A stretch of 6,832 nucleotides of DNA from Betaproteobacteria bacterium (GCA_007280315.1 QYQC01000102.1:1-6832); one strand, 5' to 3'; counted from the first letter of the stretch, positions 1 to 6,370 are shown. The notes: a model not told the origin generated them from the letters alone. A program made the numbers and translations.

Positions 1-699
1 ATGCTGGAGGGCCTGCTCGAAGCCCTGCCGCGACTCCGTGCCGATCCCGCAATCGCCGTCGGCATATTGACCGGCGCCGGCCGCGGTATCTGCGCCGGCG
101 GCGCTGTCAAGAGCATGGCCGAAGGTTCGAGCCAGCTCGGCGCCGAGGACGCGGTGCAGCGGCTGCGCGGCCGCATGGAGGTCTCACGCCTGCTGCACGA
201 GATCCCGAAACCGACCATCGCCATGGTGAACGGGCCTGCGGCCGGCGCCGGGCTGGCGATGGCGCTCGCCTGCGACCTGCGTGTCGCATCCGACTCGGCG
301 CGATTCATCACCGCCTTCGTCAAAGTCGGTTTTTCCGGCGATTTCGGCGGCTGCTACTTCCTGTCCAAACTCGTGGGCACCGGCAAGGCGCGCGAGCTGT
401 ATTACACCGGCGATCCCCTGAATGCCGCCGAGGCGCTCGCGCTCGGCATCGTCAGCCAGGTGACGCCCGATGCCGAACTCGCGCAGGCGACAATGACGCT
501 GGCGCTGCGCCTGGCGCGCGGACCGGGCGTCGCGCTCGGTTTGATGAAAAAGAATTTCAATGCCGCCGAAAGCGGCTCGCTAGCTGAACTGCTGGACCTG
601 GAAGCCTTGCACCAGGTCACCGCCGCCAAAACCGAGGACCATCAGGAGGCGGCGCGCGCCTTCGTCGAAAAACGTCCGCCGCTGTTCAAGGGGCGCTGA
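1..699 (+). CDS. Crotonase-fold (enoyl-CoA hydratase/isomerase family) protein, 5'-truncated by window edge
   Basis: This is a crotonase-superfamily protein, expected to act on an acyl-CoA thioester in the cytoplasm. Visible family signatures are ILTGAGRGICAGG (residues 22-34), the core NGPAAGAGLAMALACD (77-92), VGFSGDFGG (109-117) and the C-terminal trimerisation region ending EKRPPLFKGR. The reading frame is open from base 1. Compared with the complete paralogue at 3104-3907, about 30 N-terminal residues are missing, so the ATG at base 1 is probably an internal Met and the true start lies upstream of the window. Both glutamates of classical enoyl-CoA hydratase are absent: the rat Glu144 position is Ala86 and the Glu164 position is Phe105. 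Asp114 in SGDFGG aligns with the Asp of PaaG-type isomerases. Isomerase or another crotonase activity is therefore at least as likely as hydratase; the substrate is unknown. It converges with the dehydrogenase gene that ends at 713. Confidence 0.9.
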   Translation: MLEGLLEALPRLRADPAIAVGILTGAGRGICAGGAVKSMAEGSSQLGAEDAVQRLRGRMEVSRLLHEIPKPTIAMVNGPAAGAGLAMALACDLRVASDSARFITAFVKVGFSGDFGGCYFLSKLVGTGKARELYYTGDPLNAAEALALGIVSQVTPDAELAQATMTLALRLARGPGVALGLMKKNFNAAESGSLAELLDLEALHQVTAAKTEDHQEAARAFVEKRPPLFKGR

Positions 700-712
700 C
701 CTCCGCGACGGC

Positions 713-1765
713 TTATAACCGCGTCAGCATAGGCCACAGCGCATCGGCGCCCTGCGCCGCGACTACACGGCCGATGCGGCTCTGCCAGTAGGTTTCGTTG
801 CCGAACTCATCGCGCCATGACCACAGGCGGCGCGTGAGGTAATGCAGGCTGTGCTCGCGCGTATAGCCCATGGCGCCATGCACCTGATGCGCGATCTCGG
901 CACCCTTGCCGGCGGCTTCTCCCGCGCGCGACTTGGCTACGGCGATCGCAAACTCGTCGGGCGCAACCGCCGATGCTTCGATCGCGGCGTCGGCTGCGGC
1001 ACCGGCGGCAGCGACCTGCCCGGCTAGTTGCGCCAGCATATGCTGTATCGCCTGAAACTTCGCGATGGGCCGGCCGAACTGAACGCGTTCGTTCGCGTAC
1101 TGCAGGGACAATTCCAGCGTTCGCTCCAGCGCGCCGGCCATTTGCACGCTGCGATAGAGCGCGCCCTCGGCTTCCAGCCGCGCCGGCGCGTTTTCCAACG
1201 CCGCGCACGCAAGCAGCGGTGACCGGTCGAACGCGAGCTGCGCGCGCGGCTCTCCGGCAAGATTCTTTTCGACGCTGCGCACTGAACCGGATGTGGATAC
1301 CAGACCCACCATGCCCCTGCCGTCCAGATTACCGACTACGACGACGTGCGCACACAAATTTCCCCAGGGCACGCGCTGCGCCGCACCCTGCACCGATGTT
1401 CCGGAACCATGCTGCACCAACGAAAGCTGGTCCCCGGTCCGCGCCGGCGCCACGCTCAGCGCGCCTGAGGGTACCGCTAGGCCTGCAGCGGCGAGCATGC
1501 GTCCGGCCAGCATGGTCTCCGCCAGCGGCACCGGCGCCGCGTGATAAGCGCTGCGGCGCAGCGCCAGCATTGCGTCGCCGAATTCCATTCCCGAGCCGCC
1601 CGCGGCTTCCGGCAATGTGGCGCGCGTGAGGCCGACCGCCTCCAGTGCCTGCCACAGTGCGGCGGGCCAGTCGCCGGCTTCAGCCGCCTCGCGCACCGGT
1701 CTTTCGCACTGCTCCTCGAATATCCGGTCGACGGTGTGCAGCAGATCGTTGCGCATTTCGTTCAT
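713..1765 (-). CDS. Acyl-CoA dehydrogenase family protein, small (350 aa) subunit of a likely heteromeric pair
   Basis: This is an acyl-CoA dehydrogenase-fold flavoprotein subunit. The N-terminal helical domain spans about residues 6-95, followed by a degenerate middle beta domain (about 100-190) that lacks the usual TEP-x-x-GSD flavin/substrate motif. The C-terminal helical domain (about 200-335) contains NERVQFGRPIAKFQAIQH (225-242) and QVHGAMGYTREHSLHYLTRR (294-313), the family's FAD-contact regions. No YEGT-type catalytic glutamate is seen after it; the segment reads WSWRDEFGNETYW. The start is the ATG at 1765, which overlaps the upstream dehydrogenase stop codon (ATGA, 1762-1765) and so implies translational coupling. 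The frame is open upstream of this ATG to 2956, but that part is the antisense shadow of the upstream gene. The protein resembles the partner subunits of FadE pairs in actinobacterial steroid degradation, and it probably works with the 382-aa protein upstream. Substrate unknown. Confidence 0.9.
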   Translation of the reverse strand: MNEMRNDLLHTVDRIFEEQCERPVREAAEAGDWPAALWQALEAVGLTRATLPEAAGGSGMEFGDAMLALRRSAYHAAPVPLAETMLAGRMLAAAGLAVPSGALSVAPARTGDQLSLVQHGSGTSVQGAAQRVPWGNLCAHVVVVGNLDGRGMVGLVSTSGSVRSVEKNLAGEPRAQLAFDRSPLLACAALENAPARLEAEGALYRSVQMAGALERTLELSLQYANERVQFGRPIAKFQAIQHMLAQLAGQVAAAGAAADAAIEASAVAPDEFAIAVAKSRAGEAAGKGAEIAHQVHGAMGYTREHSLHYLTRRLWSWRDEFGNETYWQSRIGRVVAAQGADALWPMLTRL

Positions 1766-2910
1766 CGCAGCCCCAGTCCGCGTGCGATCATGCCGCGCAG
1801 TATCTCGCGTGTGCCTCCGCGCAGCGTGAATCCCGGTGCGCTCAGTATGGTCATGCCGAGCAGTTCCGCGTAGCTGGTGCCAGCGCCAAGAGTCGGTTCG
1901 GTCGGGAGCAGATGACGGAAGGTCTCCGGCATTTCGCGCTCGAGCGCGGTGCCGATGTCTTTTACCAGGGCGGCTTCGACGACGGGTTGCGCGCCGCGCT
2001 CGAGCATGCCTGCGATCGAGGTCGACATGCGCCGCAGCGTCGCCAGATGCGCGACGAAGCGGCCGATCTCGCTGGCCGAGCGCGCATCGGGCTCGGGGCC
2101 GATGGCACGGATCGACTCGAGCAGAAACTGGTAGGTGCTGAGGAAGCGGTCCGGGCCGGAGCGCTCGAATGCGAGCTCGCTGGTCACCAGCTTCCACCCC
2201 ATGCCCGGTTCGCCCATGACCATGTCGTCGGCAACGAAATGGCCATCGAACACGACTTCGTTGAAATCGTGCCCGCCATACAGATTGTGGATCGGCCGTA
2301 CGCTGACACCGGGCTGTGACAGATCGACGATGAACTGCGTCATGCCTGCGTGCCGGTCCTCCGCTTTCGGCGCGGTGCGCGCGAGCGCAATCAGGTAATG
2401 CGTCCGGTGCGCGCTGCTGGTCCAGACCTTGGTGCCGCTGATATTCCAACCACCGTCGACTTTGGTTGCGCGCGTGCGCACCGCAGCCAGGTCGGAGCCG
2501 GAGTCGGGCTCGCTCATGCCGATGCTGAAATAACAGGTCCCGGCGACGATCTTCGGCAGAATGGATTTTTTCGCCCGCTCGCTGCCATAGCGCAGAATCT
2601 GCTGGCCGCTTTGCCGGTCGGCGATCCAGTGCGCGCCCACCGGCGCGCCGCCGGCGAGCATTTCCTCGGTCACCACATAGCGTTCCAGCGCCGAACGCTC
2701 CTGACCGCCGTACTGCTTCGGCCAGCGCATGCCGATATAGCCGTGCGCGCCGCATTTGCGGCTGAACTCCGGATCGAAAGTGGACCAGGAATTGCGGCTC
2801 GGCGTAATCGCGCCCCTGGCTACCTCCTTTGCGATGAGCGCACGCACAGAGCCGCGCAGGGCCTCCGTGCCCGCGGGCATTTGGACCGGATCGAACCTGA
2901 ACTCGTGCAT
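1762..2910 (-). CDS. Acyl-CoA dehydrogenase, large (382 aa) probable catalytic subunit
   Basis: This is an acyl-CoA dehydrogenase that would introduce an alpha,beta double bond into an acyl-CoA using FAD. The middle-domain signature CYFSIGMSEPDSGSD lies at residues 126-140, followed by WNISGTKVWTSS (155-166). In the C-terminal domain the MCAD-type catalytic Glu position (YEGT) is replaced by RGGT (364-367). A Glu is present at residue 249 in ELAFERSGP, the position used as catalytic base by isovaleryl-CoA dehydrogenase (LDLER). The RxQFGxxIxxFQ FAD-contact motif is missing, although the downstream partner has it. The ATG at 2910 is preceded by the strong Shine-Dalgarno GGGAGG (2917-2922, minus strand, 6 nt spacing). 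It is the first gene of a two-gene minus-strand operon and overlaps the next gene by 4 bp. Length is normal for the family. The substrate cannot be assigned; branched, aromatic or sterol-side-chain acyl-CoAs are possible. Confidence 0.93.
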   Translation of the reverse strand: MHEFRFDPVQMPAGTEALRGSVRALIAKEVARGAITPSRNSWSTFDPEFSRKCGAHGYIGMRWPKQYGGQERSALERYVVTEEMLAGGAPVGAHWIADRQSGQQILRYGSERAKKSILPKIVAGTCYFSIGMSEPDSGSDLAAVRTRATKVDGGWNISGTKVWTSSAHRTHYLIALARTAPKAEDRHAGMTQFIVDLSQPGVSVRPIHNLYGGHDFNEVVFDGHFVADDMVMGEPGMGWKLVTSELAFERSGPDRFLSTYQFLLESIRAIGPEPDARSASEIGRFVAHLATLRRMSTSIAGMLERGAQPVVEAALVKDIGTALEREMPETFRHLLPTEPTLGAGTSYAELLGMTILSAPGFTLRGGTREILRGMIARGLGLR

Positions 2911-2922
2911 CTTCTGCCTCCC

Positions 2923-2949
2923 GGCGCAGATTTCGCGCAGATCTGCGCC
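2923..2949 (-). promoter_or_regulatory. Inverted repeat in the dehydrogenase leader, possible operator or RNA hairpin
   Basis: The 9-bp arms GGCGCAGAT (2923-2931) and ATCTGCGCC (2941-2949) are perfect inverted copies around a 9-nt spacer. The right side also contains the perfect 14-bp palindrome GCGCAGATCTGCGC (2935-2948), and GCGCAGAT occurs twice as a direct repeat with an 11-bp period (2924 and 2935). In the minus-strand mRNA the hairpin would end directly against the GGGAGG ribosome binding site. It could be a repressor site downstream of the promoter or an RNA structure affecting translation. Function is inferred. Confidence 0.4.
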
Positions 2950-2974
2950 ACATCAAAGAAAACCCGACTGGGCC

Positions 2975-3003
2975 AATATAGCCGAGACACTGCGGTCGCG
3001 CAA
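2975..3003 (-). promoter_or_regulatory. Candidate sigma70 promoter for the acyl-CoA dehydrogenase pair
   Basis: Reading the minus strand, TTGCGC (3003-2998) is followed after exactly 17 bp by TATATT (2980-2975), a 5/6 match to the -10 consensus; the -35 matches 3/6. Transcription would begin near 2968 and give a leader of roughly 58 nt that contains the inverted repeat at 2923-2949 and the GGGAGG ribosome binding site. This is the best promoter-like element in the divergent region. It is inferred from sequence only. Confidence 0.45.
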
Positions 3004-3013
3004 AAGGTAAAAT
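2984..3013 (+). promoter_or_regulatory. Weak candidate promoter for the downstream crotonase gene
   Basis: GAGACA (2984-2989, 4/6 to the -35 consensus) and TAAAAT (3008-3013, 5/6 to the -10 consensus) lie 18 bp apart on the + strand. They would give a leader of about 85 nt before the ATG at 3104. The element overlaps the minus-strand promoter candidate, so divergent transcription could be mutually exclusive or jointly regulated. A second AT-rich -10-like hexamer, TTAAAT at 3026-3031, is an alternative. Confidence 0.25.
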
Positions 3014-3058
3014 TTATCCGCTGCGTTAAATGCGTAACCCTGCGATCGGTCGGTGATT

Positions 3059-3072
3059 GCATGGTTCCATGC
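3059..3072. promoter_or_regulatory. Short perfect inverted repeat in divergent intergenic region
   Basis: GCATGGTTCCATGC consists of perfect 6-bp arms around a 2-bp centre. It lies downstream of the candidate + promoter and 31 bp before the crotonase ATG. Just upstream, CGATCGGTCG (near 3043-3052) is a near-palindrome resembling cores bound by TetR-family regulators of acyl-CoA genes. No regulator gene is in the window, so an operator role is only a suggestion. Confidence 0.25.
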
Positions 3073-3089
3073 GCTGGCCATACACAAAC

Positions 3090-3094
3090 GAGGA
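3090..3094 (+). promoter_or_regulatory. Ribosome binding site that sets the crotonase start at 3104
   Basis: GAGGA ends 9 nt before the ATG at 3104. The frame is open further upstream, with a GTG at 3053, but that codon has no purine-rich site before it. The extra 17 residues it would add do not resemble a crotonase N-terminus. Confidence 0.6.
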
Positions 3095-3103
3095 TACAGG
3101 AAC

Positions 3104-3907
3104 ATGAGCCACAGCCTCCCGGTGCTCTATGAACAGGACCGCGGCGTCGTCGTCCTTACGCTGAATGAACCGACGACACGCAACGCCATATCGCCGGCAA
3201 TCGTGAAAGCGCTGGTCGAATGCACCGAGCGCATCAACGCCGACCTGAGCGTCGGCTGCGTCATTCTCACCGGCGCGGGCAAGGGGTTTTCCTCAGGCGG
3301 CAACGTTAAACGGATGAAGGATCGTTCCGAATTATTCGGTGGCAGCCCGGTCGACATTCGCCGCGGCTATCAGACCGGAATTCAACGCATACCGCTGGCG
3401 ATGTACGGGCTGGAAGCGCCGTCGATCGCAGCCGTCAACGGCGCCGCGGTCGGCGCCGGCTGCGACCTCGCCTGCATGTGCGACATTCGCATCGCCGGGC
3501 GCAGCGCCAGCTTTGCCGAAAGCTTCCTGCGCGTCGGCCTGGTCTCGGGCGATGGCGGTGCCTGGTTCCTGCCGCGCGCGGTCGGCATGTCCAAGGCCTG
3601 CGAGATGACGTTCACCGGCGATTTCGTCGAGGCAAAGGAAGCGCGTCGCGTAGGCCTGGTATCGAAAGTCGTGGCTGACGACAAGCTGATGGAGGAAGCC
3701 ATGGTCCTGGCGCGGCGCATCGCCTCGCAGCCGGTGCATTCGCTGCGCCTGACCAAGCGCCTGCTGCGCGATTCGCAGCAGGCCAGCCTGGCGACTGCGC
3801 TCGAAATGGCATCCTCGATGCAGGCGCTGGTACAGCACACCTACGATCAGCACGAAGCCGTGCTTGCGTTCGCCGAAAAGCGCGCGCCAAAATTCGAGGG
3901 GCGCTAA
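3104..3907 (+). CDS. Crotonase-fold (enoyl-CoA hydratase/isomerase family) protein
   Basis: This is a complete 267-aa crotonase, the usual length for the family. It starts at the ATG preceded by GAGGA. Features in order: the first beta-strand with LTLNEPTTRNAIS (18-30), ILTGAGKGFSSGG (54-66) forming part of the oxyanion and CoA site, NGAAVGAGCDLACMCD (112-127), VGLVSGDGGAWFLPR (144-158), and the C-terminal EKRAPKFEGR. The Glu144 position of rat enoyl-CoA hydratase is Asp121 and the Glu164 position is Phe141. Asp150 sits in an SGDGG motif shifted one residue from the PaaG isomerase Asp. It is paralogous to the truncated gene at 1-699 and divergent from the dehydrogenase pair, so it probably takes the next step on the same or a related acyl-CoA. 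Hydratase, delta-isomerase or another crotonase chemistry all remain possible. Confidence 0.92.
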   Translation: MSHSLPVLYEQDRGVVVLTLNEPTTRNAISPAIVKALVECTERINADLSVGCVILTGAGKGFSSGGNVKRMKDRSELFGGSPVDIRRGYQTGIQRIPLAMYGLEAPSIAAVNGAAVGAGCDLACMCDIRIAGRSASFAESFLRVGLVSGDGGAWFLPRAVGMSKACEMTFTGDFVEAKEARRVGLVSKVVADDKLMEEAMVLARRIASQPVHSLRLTKRLLRDSQQASLATALEMASSMQALVQHTYDQHEAVLAFAEKRAPKFEGR

Positions 3908-3949
3908 GACCGGCCAACGAGGGACGGAATCCGACGACGGGAGCGACAC

Positions 3950-4327
3950 ATGGCGGGACCGAAAGAAATCAACGCGGAACTGATCGCCAATCTGCCGGAC
4001 GCGGGTCCGGTGGTGATGGTGAACCTGCTGTGCCTGCGCGATCGCGCCGCGTACAAGCGCTACAGCGAACTTGCCATGCCATTGATCAGAGCGCGCGGCG
4101 GCACCGTGCTGTGGGCGGGCGACGGCGAAGCGGTGGCATTCGGCGACACCGACACCGACCGCTGGGATTACGTGGTGCTGGTGCGCTACCCGTCGCGCGC
4201 GGCATTTCTCGACATGATGGACTCGCCCGATTATGCGGCGGCGAACGTGCATCGCGAACAAGCGGTGGCGAAGCACGTCATCCTCGCCACCGCCGAGACC
4301 TATTCGAAAATGGCAGCGGCGCGCTGA
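3950..4327 (+). CDS. DUF1330-family small protein
   Basis: The gene encodes a 125-aa soluble protein with no signal peptide or membrane segment. The pattern PVVMVNLLCLRDRAAYKRY (20-38), then a RGGTVLWAGDGE segment, WDYVVLVRYPSRAAFLDM (72-89) and a final D-Y-A-A stretch is typical of DUF1330 (dimeric ferredoxin-like alpha/beta fold, related to Dabb/EthD proteins). Biochemical role is generally unknown for this family; members are often found beside acyl-CoA genes. The ATG at 3950 has a clear GGGAG site (3939-3943, 6 nt spacing). It lies 42 bp after the crotonase and 9 bp before the response regulator, so co-transcription with both is likely. A part in the acyl-CoA pathway is inferred from position only. 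Confidence 0.85.
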   Translation: MAGPKEINAELIANLPDAGPVVMVNLLCLRDRAAYKRYSELAMPLIRARGGTVLWAGDGEAVAFGDTDTDRWDYVVLVRYPSRAAFLDMMDSPDYAAANVHREQAVAKHVILATAETYSKMAAAR

Positions 4328-4336
4328 CGCCAGTCT

Positions 4337-4999
4337 ATGCGCCTGCTGCTTGTCGAAGACGACCCGATGATAGGTGAAAGCGTCCGCGCCGGCCTGCAGC
4401 AGGACGGTTTCGCGCTCGACTGGGTGCAGGACGGCCGTGCCGCCGAACTCGCTCTCCAGACCAATCAGTACGACCTGCTGCTGCTCGATCTGGGGCTGCC
4501 GCGCAAAGGGGGCTTGGATGTGCTCGCCGCCCTGCGCCGGCGCGGCGACGCGATTGCGGTGCTGATCCTGACCGCACGCGACGCGGTTACCGATCGCGTC
4601 AAAGGACTCGATACCGGCGCCGACGATTACCTGGTGAAGCCGTTCGACCTGGAAGAACTCGCGGCGCGTATCCGCGCACTGCTGCGCAGGCAATCCGGCC
4701 GCGCCGACCCGGTGATTAAAATTGGCAATCTGAGCATCAACCCGGCGACGCATGAGGTATCGCTCGACGCAGAGCCGGTCGCGCTGTCCGCGCGTGAATT
4801 CGCGCTGATTCATGCGCTCGCGGCGCGTCCGGGCGTGGTGCTGTCGCGCGCGCAACTCGAGGAGAAGCTCTACGGCTGGGGACATGAAGTGGAGAGCAAT
4901 ACGGTCGAGGTGTACATCCATTCCCTGCGACGCAAGCTCGGTGCGGACGCGATTCAGAACGTGCGCGGCGTCGGTTACGTGATGCCGAAGCCATCATGA
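4337..4999 (+). CDS. OmpR/PhoB-family response regulator, QseB/PmrA-like
   Basis: This is a 220-aa cytoplasmic transcription regulator. The receiver domain (1-115) has the acidic pair Asp8-Asp9, the phospho-acceptor Asp51 in LLLLDLGLP, Thr79 in LILTAR and Lys101 in YLVKPFD. The winged-helix DNA-binding domain (about 127-218) has LSAREFALIHALA (150-162), the recognition helix region SNTVEVYIHSLRRKLGA (187-203) and the wing VRGVGYVM (209-216). The last region closely resembles PmrA and QseB. The ATG gives the canonical MRLLLVEDD start, yet no Shine-Dalgarno is visible; the gene begins 9 nt after the DUF1330 stop, so reinitiation or coupling is likely. Its stop overlaps the kinase start by 4 bp, as usual for cognate pairs. 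A matching PmrA-type box lies at 6354-6370 before the protease gene and is the likely target. qseB, pmrA and tctD are all possible names. Confidence 0.95.
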   Translation: MRLLLVEDDPMIGESVRAGLQQDGFALDWVQDGRAAELALQTNQYDLLLLDLGLPRKGGLDVLAALRRRGDAIAVLILTARDAVTDRVKGLDTGADDYLVKPFDLEELAARIRALLRRQSGRADPVIKIGNLSINPATHEVSLDAEPVALSAREFALIHALAARPGVVLSRAQLEEKLYGWGHEVESNTVEVYIHSLRRKLGADAIQNVRGVGYVMPKPS

Positions 5000-6303
5000 A
5001 CTCGATCCGCCGCCGACTGCTGCTATGGCTGTTGTCGGGCCTCGCGCTTGCCGTCGTCGCCGCCGGCGCGCGCATTTATACCCAGACGCTGGCCGAAGCC
5101 AATGAGTTGTTCGATTACCATCTCCAGCAGATGGCCGCTTCGCTGCCGAGCGACTCGTTCGGGCCTCTGCCACCTTCCAATCTGAACGAACTGGCGGCCG
5201 AAGACGGATTGGTGGTTCAGATCTGGAACCGCAACGGTCTGGAGTTGTATTTTTCCCGGCCGGCGTCGAAACTGCCGCAGCGTGCCGAGCTCGGCTTCTC
5301 CACAGTGGATACATCTCGCGGCGCCTGGCGCGTGTATAGCGCGCTGGAGCAGAACAACGTGGTCCAGGTGGCACAGCCGATGAGCGTACGCCAGAACCTG
5401 GCCGCAGGCATGGCGCTGCGCGCGCTGTTCCCGTTGCTCGCGTTGCTGCCGGTGCTCGGCATCCTCATCTGGATCACCGTAGGACGCGGCTTGCGGCCGC
5501 TTGACCGTATGGCAGACGCGCTCGGACAGCGCACGCCCGACGCGCTCGATGCGCTGCCGCAGGAAGGACTGCCGCGTGAAATCCGGCCGTTGGTCCAGGC
5601 TTTGAACGAGCTGCTCGGGCGGCTTTCGCGCGCGCTCGAATCGCAGAAGGCCTTCGTCGCCGATGCGGCGCATGAACTGCGCACGCCGCTCACCGCAGTC
5701 CAGCTGCAGATACAGCTGGCGGAGCGCGCGAATACTGCAGAGGAGCGCGAAGCCGCGTTCGCCCAACTCAAGCGCGGCCAGGCGCGCGCCGCCCATCTGG
5801 TGCAGCAGCTGCTTACACTTGCGCGCCAGGAGCCCGGCCTCGCGCCGCGATCACAGGCTCCGGTCGATCTGGCTGCGCTTGCGCGGCTGGTGGTGTCCGA
5901 ATACGCACCCCTGGCGGCGGAACGGCAGGTCGATCTCGGTCTCACCCACGAGGAACCGGCAAGTGTTCCCGGCGACTTCGAGGCCCTGCGCGTCATGCTC
6001 GGCAATCTGGTCGATAACGCGATTCGCTACACCCCGGCAGGCGGAACCGTCGATGTCGCCTTGCGTATGAACGAAGGCAAGGCGGCCATCGAAATCGCCG
6101 ACACCGGCCCCGGAATCCCGCAGGAGGACTGCGCGCGGGTATTCGATCGCTTCTACCGGCGCGAGGCAACAAAGGAATCGGGCAGCGGGCTCGGCCTTGC
6201 GATCGTGAAAAATATTGCCGATCGCCATCGCGCTACCGTTCTACTGGAGAACCGGGTACCTGGCCCGGGATTGCGCGTGTCGATTGGCTTCGCTCCAGTC
6301 TAG
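4996..6303 (+). CDS. Sensor histidine kinase, QseC/TctE-like
   Basis: This is a 435-aa inner-membrane histidine kinase, the cognate partner of the upstream regulator (4-bp ATGA overlap). The layout is: short cytoplasmic N-terminus, TM1 at about 8-27, a periplasmic sensor of about 110 residues (28-138) resembling the 2CSK_N type, TM2 at about 141-163, then a HAMP linker (about 163-215, GLRPLDRMADAL). The dimerisation domain has the H-box FVADAAHELRTPL with phosphorylated His226. The ATPase domain has the N-box NLVDNAIRYTP (337-347), G1 DTGPGIP (369-375), the F-box FDRFYR (383-388) and G2 GSGLGLAIV (396-404). All catalytic motifs are intact, so it should be an active kinase/phosphatase. The signal is unknown; QseC- and PmrB-type relatives sense envelope or metal/pH cues, and the protease gene next door suggests envelope stress. 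qseC, pmrB and tctE are alternative identities. Confidence 0.95.
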   Translation: MNSIRRRLLLWLLSGLALAVVAAGARIYTQTLAEANELFDYHLQQMAASLPSDSFGPLPPSNLNELAAEDGLVVQIWNRNGLELYFSRPASKLPQRAELGFSTVDTSRGAWRVYSALEQNNVVQVAQPMSVRQNLAAGMALRALFPLLALLPVLGILIWITVGRGLRPLDRMADALGQRTPDALDALPQEGLPREIRPLVQALNELLGRLSRALESQKAFVADAAHELRTPLTAVQLQIQLAERANTAEEREAAFAQLKRGQARAAHLVQQLLTLARQEPGLAPRSQAPVDLAALARLVVSEYAPLAAERQVDLGLTHEEPASVPGDFEALRVMLGNLVDNAIRYTPAGGTVDVALRMNEGKAAIEIADTGPGIPQEDCARVFDRFYRREATKESGSGLGLAIVKNIADRHRATVLLENRVPGPGLRVSIGFAPV

Positions 6304-6328
6304 CGCGTAGTGCACCAACCGGTTCTGG

Positions 6329-6344
6329 CGTCGTCCGCACGACG
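6329..6344 (+). terminator. Stem-loop after the kinase gene, weak terminator candidate
   Basis: CGTCGT (6329-6334) and ACGACG (6339-6344) form a perfect 6-bp stem with a CCGC loop, 26 nt after the kinase stop. Only TTAT follows rather than a run of T, so a strong intrinsic terminator is unlikely. It may attenuate read-through into the protease gene or be incidental. Confidence 0.25.
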
Positions 6345-6353
6345 TTATCCCGC

Positions 6354-6370
6354 TTTAAGTTTGCCTTAAG
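6354..6370 (+). promoter_or_regulatory. PmrA-box-like operator for the adjacent response regulator
   Basis: TTTAAG (6354-6359), 5 bp (TTTGC), CTTAAG (6365-6370) is a direct repeat with an 11-bp period. It fits the enterobacterial PmrA box YTTAAK-N5-YTTAAK without mismatch. OmpR-family dimers bind such head-to-tail half-sites. It lies 50 bp after the kinase stop and 65 bp before the protease start, a suitable place for activation of the protease gene. No good -10 hexamer is visible downstream (CAAACT at 6381-6386 is the best, 3/6), which would be consistent with an activator-dependent promoter. Binding by the regulator encoded at 4337 is inferred. Confidence 0.6.

Noticed and set aside
695..728. 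Inverted repeat GCTGAC/GTCAGC spanning the convergent stop codons, possible bidirectional terminator
   Set aside because: Arms are only 6 bp with a 22-nt loop and no T-run on either side, too weak to call a terminator.
1766..2956. N-terminal 397-codon extension of the small dehydrogenase frame
   Set aside because: It is an out-of-frame shadow of the large dehydrogenase gene, Arg-rich and without motifs. The ATG at 1765 with the ATGA overlap is the real start.
3022..3044. Three TGCG steps spaced 9-10 bp and GTTA-N6-TAAC in the divergent region
   Set aside because: Short and irregular; expected by chance in sequence of this composition.
2350..3132. 260-codon open frame on the + strand across the intergenic region
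   Set aside because: Mostly antisense to the large dehydrogenase, with Arg/Ala-rich low-information sequence. It runs through promoter and leader sequence and past the crotonase start.
3332..4921. 529-codon open frame on the minus strand
   Set aside because: It lies antisense to three well-supported genes (crotonase, DUF1330, response regulator), is rich in His, Arg and Gln as expected from GC-rich antisense frames, and shows no recognisable domain.
5023..6005. Long minus-strand open frames opposite the histidine kinase
   Set aside because: The kinase reads with every family motif intact on the + strand; the antisense frames have no family features.
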